Source of the DNA: Actinidia chinensis | Lineage: Eukaryota > Streptophyta > Magnoliopsida > Ericales > Actinidiaceae | Reading direction: 5' to 3' | DNA length: 13,702 nt | Assembly (NCBI GenBank): GCA_009663005.1 | Contig: VIGQ01001970.1 | Location: 15,001 to 28,702 of the forward strand | Part shown: positions 8,773-13,702 of the stretch, piece after piece | Layout: each line of letters starts with the position of its first letter | Numbering within the stretch: the stretch's first letter is position 1 | The notes under the pieces: generated by a model | Seen by the model: the letters and a program-made list of their open reading frames with translations, nothing else | The model's database searches: none | What the model was told of the DNA's origin: nothing | Program-made: the position numbers and the translations under genes

Positions 8773-9234
8773 AGACCCAAGATAAATTTTAAAAAATTAT
8801 AAAAGTTTTTTACGTACCATCATATTTAAGGGGTGGAGAAAATGTATGTCGGAAGAACTTGGTCCTAGGTTCGCTATTAGCATGGTACATCCAATCGAGT
8901 CCACAGCATTGTCCTCAAAAAATAAAAAGGAAAAGACAAAAAGTCACTAGTCATTACAAAAAAAATCAAATTGAATAATATGAAATAGATAAATTACAAC
9001 ATAAGGCAATGACAGATACTACCGAATTAAGTTGAGGTTGAAGTTAAACAGCTAAATTTACAGCATTGCCCTCGCCAAAAAACCAAAACAAATACAAAAC
9101 AGTCGCTTAAATATTACTCAAAAATTCAATTAGTATAATAGAAACAGACAAAATCCAATATAAGGTATGTCTAATAATACCTAATTAAACTTGAGTTGAA
9201 ATTGAACCCGGGAATTTCAATCTCAATCTAATTA
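8773..9234. repeat. Satellite copy 20, type P
   Basis: The variable word is cggaagaacttggtcc. S2 has the P set in degraded form (aaaaaataaaaagg, tgaataatatgaaatag, ataaattac). S1 has tataaaagttttttacg where others have tatagcaatttttacg. It is 1,366 bp after copy 17. Confidence 0.9.
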
Positions 9235-9695
9235 AGGACCCAGGGAAAAACTTTACAAAATTTAGCAATTTTACGTACCCACATATTTAAAGGTGTGGAG
9301 ATAGGTATTTTAGAGTTCTTGCGTCCTAGGTATCGTATTAGCATGGTACATCCAATCGAGTCCAACAGCATTGCGGTCCTCGCCAAATAACACAAAACAA
9401 AAAAGTACACTAGTCATTACAAAAAATTCAAATCAAGCATAATAATGAAATAGACAAGGACAACATAAGTCAAGAAACATATAATACCGAATAAGTTGAG
9501 GTTGAAGTAAACCAGATAATCTACAGCATTTGCCCTCGCCAAAACAAACAAATACAAAACAGTCGCTAAATATTACTCAAAAATTCAAATCAGTTAAATA
9601 TGAAATAGACAAATACAATATAAGTATTGTCTAATAATTAGTATTAACTTCAGGTTGAAAATTTGACCGCGGAAAATTTCAATCTAAGCTAATTA
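9235..9695. repeat. Satellite copy 21, type R
   Basis: The variable word is tttagagttcttgcgtcc, then tatcgtattagc (lacking one c). S2 has aacacaaaac, agtcaag and aagttgagg, as in copy 18. The S3 dyad reads cttcaggttgaaaatttgaccgcgg, with a ccgcgg core instead of cccggg. Confidence 0.9.
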
Positions 9696-10140
9696 AGACC
9701 CAAGAAAATTTACAAAATTTATAGCAATTTTTACGAACCACAATCTTTAAAGGTGTTATGGCGATATGTATTTTAGAGTTCTGGGGCCTAGGTATCGTAT
9801 TAGCAGGTACATCCAATCGAGTCCACAACATGCTACTAGCAAAATAAAATAAATGCAAAAAGTCACTAATCATTACCCAAAAATTCAAATCAGTATAATT
9901 TAAAATACAAAAGTACAACATAAGGTATGACTTATAATACCGAATTAACTTGGGTTGATGTTAAACCAAATAATCAACGCATTCCCTCGCAAAACAAAAC
10001 AAATACAAAAACGTTGCTAATATTACCAAAAATTCAAATCACGTAATATGAATAGACAAAATACAATATAAGGTATTGTCTAAATACGTAATTAATTCAG
10101 GTTGAAATTGACCCCGGAAAAATTTAATCTCGCTAATTAC
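9696..10140. repeat. Satellite copy 22, type R, near-twin of copy 23
   Basis: Shares with copy 23 the set gcgatatgtattttagagtt, ataaatgcaaaaagtc, aatcattacccaaaa, gacttataatacc, ggttgatg, aaaccaaataatcaac and S3 cgttgctaatatta. No other adjacent pair in the window agrees in so many private variants. The S2 aaatgc and aatac(ac)aaagtac words also link it to T-type S2 far to the left. Confidence 0.92.
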
Positions 10141-10595
10141 AGACCCAAGATAAACTTACAAAATTTATAGCAATTTTTACGTACCAAATATTTAAAGGTG
10201 TGGCGATAGTATTTTAGAGTTATTGGGCTAGGTCCACGCCATAGCATGGTACACAATCGAGTCCAAACAGTGCTCCTCGCAAAATAACATAAATGCAAAA
10301 AGTCACTAATCATTACCCAAAAATTCAATCAGATAAATTTTAAAATTACACAAAGTACACATAAGGTATTGACTTATAATACCGAATTAACTTGAGGTGA
10401 TGTGTAAACCAAATAATCAACAAGCATTTACCCTCGCAAAAACAAAACAAATACAAAAAACCGTTGCTAATATTACTCCAAAATTCAAATCAGCGTAACT
10501 ATGAAATAGACAAAATACAATATAAGGTATTGTCTAATAATACCTAATAACTGAGGTTGAAAAGAACTCGGGAATTTCAATCTCAAGGTTAATTA
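10141..10595. repeat. Satellite copy 23, type R, near-twin of copy 22
   Basis: Nearly the same as copy 22 through S1 and S2. S3 has ccgttgc and cagcgtaa, then gaactcggg in the dyad core, where most left-hand copies have gaacccggg. The same S3 combination appears in copy 28, five monomers on. Confidence 0.92.
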
Positions 10596-11040
10596 ACACC
10601 TAAGCTAAATTATAAAATTATAGTAATTTTACATACCAGAATATTTAAAGGTGCGGAGATAGTATTTAAGAGTCTTGGGCTAGGTATCGCTATTAGATGG
10701 TCCATTACACTCGAGTCCACAGCATTGGTCCTCAAAAAATTAACAAGAAATGCAAAAAGTCACTAGTATTACAAAAAATTCAAATCAGAATAATATAAAA
10801 GATAAGTACAACATAGACAAGGACATATAATACCGAATTAAGTTGAGTTTGAGTTAAACAAGATAATGTACACATTTGCCCTCGCAAAACAAAACAATAC
10901 AAAACAGGTCGGTAAATATTACTAAAAATTCAATCAGCATAATATGAAATAGGACAAAAGACAATATAAGGTATTGTCTAAAATACCTAATTAACTTGAG
11001 GTGGAAATGAACCTGGGAAATTTCAATCTCAAGTTAATTA
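10596..11040. repeat. Satellite copy 24, type R with P-type S2
   Basis: First copy to start aacacctaa instead of agacccaa. S1 has attatagtaatttt and ggtgcggagatag, seen again only in copy 29. The variable word is ttaagagtcttggg. S2 then switches to the P set (aagaaatgcaaaaagtc, cagaataatata, gataagtac). S3 ends gaggtggaaatgaacctggg, as in P copies, and a Q copy follows. Confidence 0.9.
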
Positions 11041-11501
11041 AGAGCCAAGACAAATTTATAAAATTTATAGCAATTTTTAACATTACCACAATATTTTAAG
11101 AGTGTGGAGTATGTATTCAGAAACGTTCTGGGCCTAGGATCGCTATAGCATGGTAATCCAATCGAGTCCAAAACATTGGTTCTCGGCAAAATACCAAATA
11201 CAAAAAGTCACTAGTCATACAAAAAAATTTCAATTCAGCATAATTAAATACACAGAGTACAAACATAAGACAGGATATATAATATCGAATAACGTGGGTT
11301 CAAGTTTAAAACCAGATAATCAACAGCATTTGCCCCCCCTCGCAAAAACAAAATAAATACAAAACAGTCGCTAAATATACTCAAAAATTCAATCAGCATA
11401 ATATTGAAAATAGACAAATACAATATAAGTATTGTCTAATAATAACTAATTAACTTGAAAGTGAAATTGAACCCGGAAATTTACAATCTCAAGCTAAATG
11501 A
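11041..11501. repeat. Satellite copy 25, type Q
   Basis: Opens with agagccaagacaaattta, the Q start. The variable word is cagaaacgttctgggcctagg. S2 has aaatacacagagtac and ataatatcgaataacg. A run of seven C (11333-11339) at the S2/S3 junction replaces the usual ccc and looks artefactual. Confidence 0.9.
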
Positions 11502-11965
11502 ACACCTAGATAAAAGTTATAAAATTCATAGCAATTTGTACGTACCACAATATTTAAAGGTGTGGAGATATGTCTTTTAGAGTCCTTGGGGCTAGTATCG
11601 TATTAGCATGGTATATCCAATGGAGTCCACACATTGGTCCTCGCAAAATAACACAAATACAAAAAGTCACTAGTCATTACAACAAATTCAAATCAGCATA
11701 ATGATGAAATATAAAATACACCCATAAGGACAAGGACATATATTACCAAATAAGTTGAGGTTAAAGTTAAACCAGAAATCTACAGCAGTTGACCCTCGCA
11801 AAACAAAACTAATACAAAACAGTCGCTAAATATTACTCAAAAATTCAAATCAGTATAATATGAAATACGCCCCCCCAAATACAATATAAGGATTGTCTAA
11901 ATAATTAACCTAATTAACTTGAGGTTGGAAAATGAACTCGGGGGAATTTCAATATCAAGTTATTA
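11502..11965. repeat. Satellite copy 26, type R, twin of copy 27
   Basis: Starts aacacctaga, with aaaattcatagc in S1 and tatcgtattagc after the variable word. S2 has tgaaatataaaatac, lacking the usual agac; copy 27 shares all of these. A run of seven C (11870-11876) in S3 replaces gacaa. The dyad core is gaactcgggg. Confidence 0.9.
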
Positions 11966-12433
11966 ACACCTAATATCAAATTTATAAAATTCATAGCAAT
12001 TTTTACGTACCAACAATATTTAAAGGTGTGGAGATATGTATTTTTAGAGTTCTTGCGGCCTAGGGTATCGTATAGCAGGGTACATCCAATCGAGTTCCAC
12101 AGCAGTGGTACTCGCAAAATACACAAATTACAAAAGTCACTCGTCCATTACAAAAACATTCAAATGAGCATAATATGAATATATAAAAGTACACATAAGA
12201 CAAGGACATATAATACCGAATTAAGTTGAGGTTGAAAAGTTAAACTAGATATATTTACAGCAATTGCCCTCGCAAAACAAAAACAAATACAAAACAGTCA
12301 GCCTAACGATTACACAAAATTCAAATCAGTATAAACATGAAATAGACAAAATATAATATAAGGTATTGTTTCATAATACCTAATTAACTTGAGGTGAAAT
12401 TGAACCCAAGAAATTTCAATCTCAAGTTAATTA
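11966..12433. repeat. Satellite copy 27, type R, twin of copy 26
   Basis: Starts aacacctaat and shares aaaattcatagc, tatcgtat and the S2 word atgaatatataaaagtac with copy 26, so the pair probably arose by a one-monomer duplication. It returns to gaacccaag in the dyad core, and the next copy starts agacccaaga, showing that core and start variants travel together across the junction. Confidence 0.9.
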
Positions 12434-12871
12434 AGACCCAAGATAAATTTATAAAAGTTATAGCAGATTTTTACGTACCATAATATTTAAAGGTGTGCGA
12501 GAATGTATTTCGGAGAACTTGGTCTTAGGATCGCTATTAGCATGGTAACATCCAATCGAAGTCCCACAACATTGGCCTCAAAAAAAAACACAAATACAAA
12601 AGTTACTAGTCTTACTAAAAAATTTAAAATCAGCATAATTTGAAATAGACCAGTACAACATAATATTACCTTGAGTTGAGTTAAACCAGATAATCAAACA
12701 GAATTTACCTCGCAAAACAAAAACAAATGCAAAAACGTTGCTAAAATTACCCAAAAATTTAAATCAGCGTAATATGAAATAGACCCAAAATACAATATAA
12801 GGTATTGTCTATAATACCTAATTAACTGAGGTTGAAATGAAACTCGGGGAATTTCAATCTCAAGTTAATTA
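12434..12871. repeat. Satellite copy 28, type P, shortened
   Basis: Shortest full copy (438 bp). The variable word is cggagaacttggtc. S2 lacks the P set and has lost about 20-25 bases around 12661-12675: the usual gacaaggacatataataccgaa stretch is reduced to tattacc. S3 has cgttgctaaaattaccc, cagcgtaatatg and aactcgggg, matching copy 23. Confidence 0.9.
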
Positions 12872-13329
12872 ACACCTAAGATAAATTATAAAAATTATAT
12901 GTAATTTTTACCGACCACAAATATTTTAAAGGTGCGGAGATAGTTTTTAGAGGTCTTGGGCCAGGTATCGCTATTAGCATGGTACATCCAATCGGTCCAC
13001 AAACATTGCCTGCTCGAAAAAAAAAATAAATGCAAAAAGGCACTATCATTACTAAAAAATTCAAATCAGCATAATTTGAAATACACAAAGTAAAATATAA
13101 CGCATTGACATATAATACCGAATTAACTTGTGTTGACAAGTGAAATCAGATAATCACAGCATTGCCCTCGCAAAACAAAATAAATACAAAACAGTCGCTA
13201 AATATTACTCAAATCAAATCGGTAATAGAAATAGACAAAATACAATATAAGGTATTGTCTAATAAATCCTAATTAAAACTTGAGGTTAAAAATGAACTCA
13301 GGGAATTTCAACGACGCACCAAGTTAATG
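12872..13329. repeat. Satellite copy 29, type R with T-type S2
   Basis: Starts aacacctaag and shares ttatatgtaattttta and ggtgcggagatag with copy 24, 2,276 bp upstream. S2 is T-type (ataaatgcaaaaagg, tgaaatacacaaagta, cgcattgac), otherwise typical of the far left. The right arm of its dyad is broken at 13311-13320, where tctc is replaced by cgacgcacc. Confidence 0.9.
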
Positions 13330-13702
13330 AACACCGAAGATAAATTTACAAAATTTATAGTAATTTTTAGTACCAACAATATTTAAAGGTGGGAGATATG
13401 TCTTTCAGAGTTCTTGGGCCTAGGTATCGCTATTAGCAATGGTACATCCAATCGAGCCACAGCATGGTTCTCGCAAAATAACACCAAATTACAAAAAGTC
13501 CACCTAGTTCATTACTCAAAAATTCAAATCAGCATATTTGAAATAGACAAAGTACAAACATAAGACATGGAATATAATAGACTGACATAGACTGTGGTGA
13601 GTTAAAACCAGATAATCAACAGCATTTGCCCTCGCAAAAACAAAAACAAATACAAAACAGTCGCTAAATATTACTCAAAAATTCAAATAGTATTTTATGA
13701 AT
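13330..13702. repeat. Satellite copy 30, partial, type R/Q
   Basis: Starts acaccgaaga; the variable word tcagagttcttggg is between R and Q. S2 carries a local anomaly at 13577-13594, where atagactg occurs twice ten bases apart in place of ataccgaattaac. The window ends inside S3, about 85 bp short of the monomer end. Confidence 0.9.

Larger units (their letters stand above)
1..13702. repeat. Satellite DNA array, about 460-bp monomer, about 29.8 copies
   Basis: The monomer start word agacccaaga or a close variant recurs at 1, 454, 912, 1386, 1849, 2309, 2791, 3247, 3706, 4174, 4632, 5091, 5556, 6020, 6483, 6942, 7407, 7859, 8313, 8773, 9235, 9696, 10141, 10596, 11041, 11502, 11966, 12434, 12872 and 13330, a mean spacing of 459.6. 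Other words, such as cctcgcaaaa (twice per unit), ttcaaatcagcataat and ggtacatccaatcgagtcc, recur in the same order in every unit. All copies point the same way and no unique DNA interrupts them. Megabase-scale arrays like this are known in eukaryotic heterochromatin. No gene is embedded: the longest open frames are under 90 codons and fall in shifted positions from copy to copy. I cannot tell the chromosomal location or species. Confidence 0.98.

Noticed and set aside
8700..8775. Intrinsic (bacterial-type) terminators or tRNA T-arm-like ggttgaaattgaaccc
   Set aside because: The stems are AT-rich, lack a following T-run, and occur in every monomer without a gene upstream. No cloverleaf can be built around the T-arm-like word.
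11333..11339. C7 runs (also 11870-11876) and the G6 run at 5092-5097 as possible quadruplex or i-motif elements
   Set aside because: They are single runs without partners, absent from sister copies, and most likely base-calling artefacts.
1..13702. Small open reading frames of 60-87 codons, mostly on the minus strand, some with recurring words such as DSIGCTML or DLNFWV
   Set aside because: They recur because the DNA repeats, start and stop at different places in each copy, and are cut by indels in most copies. None matches a family I know and there is no sign of coding constraint.
1..13702. CRISPR-like regular repeats
   Set aside because: The unit is about 460 bp with no unique spacers; everything between repeats is itself repeated.
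1..13702. Transposon or retroelement tandem array
   Set aside because: I see no transposase or reverse-transcriptase reading frame, long terminal repeat, or target-site duplication. The inverted repeat is internal to the unit and short. A transposon origin of S1 remains possible but unsupported.
1..13702. Ribosomal DNA spacer or telomeric repeat
   Set aside because: No rRNA gene segment, and no TTAGGG- or TTTAGGG-type tandem runs on either strand.

Overview
The whole 13,702-base window is one head-to-tail satellite DNA array. I see no protein-coding gene, RNA gene, intact transposon or unique-sequence flank. The repeat unit is about 460 bp: 29 complete copies (438 to 482 bp, mean 459.6) and a 373-bp partial copy run from base 1 to the end, all in one orientation. 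Both ends of the window lie inside the array. The DNA is AT-rich (roughly two thirds AT, by eye). The longest open frames are below 90 codons. This is typical of nuclear heterochromatin in a eukaryote (centromeric, pericentromeric or subtelomeric). Nothing here identifies the species; a plant, insect or other animal are all possible.

Each monomer can be read as three parts of about 150 bp. S1 starts at agacccaaga and carries a variable word about 70 bp in, followed by cctaggtatcgctattagc. S2 starts at tcctcgcaaaata. S3 starts at ccctcgcaaaac. S2 and S3 are clearly duplicates of each other; S1 is at best a much diverged third relative. At the S3/S1 junction lies a long imperfect inverted repeat (arms of about 20 bp), with a smaller 7-bp-arm hairpin just before it.

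Monomers fall into four S1 types, which I name by the variable word: P (cggagaacttggtc; P' = cggagttcttggtc), Q (cagaaagttcttggg), R (tttagagttcttggg) and T (cataggtcttggg). In order, copies 1 to 30 read P' T T Q T P' T T Q P Q P Q P Q Q P R Q P R R R R Q R R P R R. This is not random. Bases 1-4173 show a five-monomer (about 2.3 kb) higher-order repeat. Bases 3706-5555 show a two-monomer (about 0.92 kb) pattern. Bases 5556-9695 show a three-monomer (about 1.38 kb) pattern. Bases 9696-13702 are dominated by type R, with a private subfamily (aacaccta, gaactcggg) and adjacent near-duplicates. Several monomers are chimeras of types.

Copies differ largely by scattered 1-2 base insertions and deletions inside otherwise conserved words, plus odd C, G and A runs. 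That pattern fits an uncorrected long-read consensus better than biological divergence alone, so single-base indels should not be over-read. The higher-order pattern rests on multi-base variants and should survive polishing.
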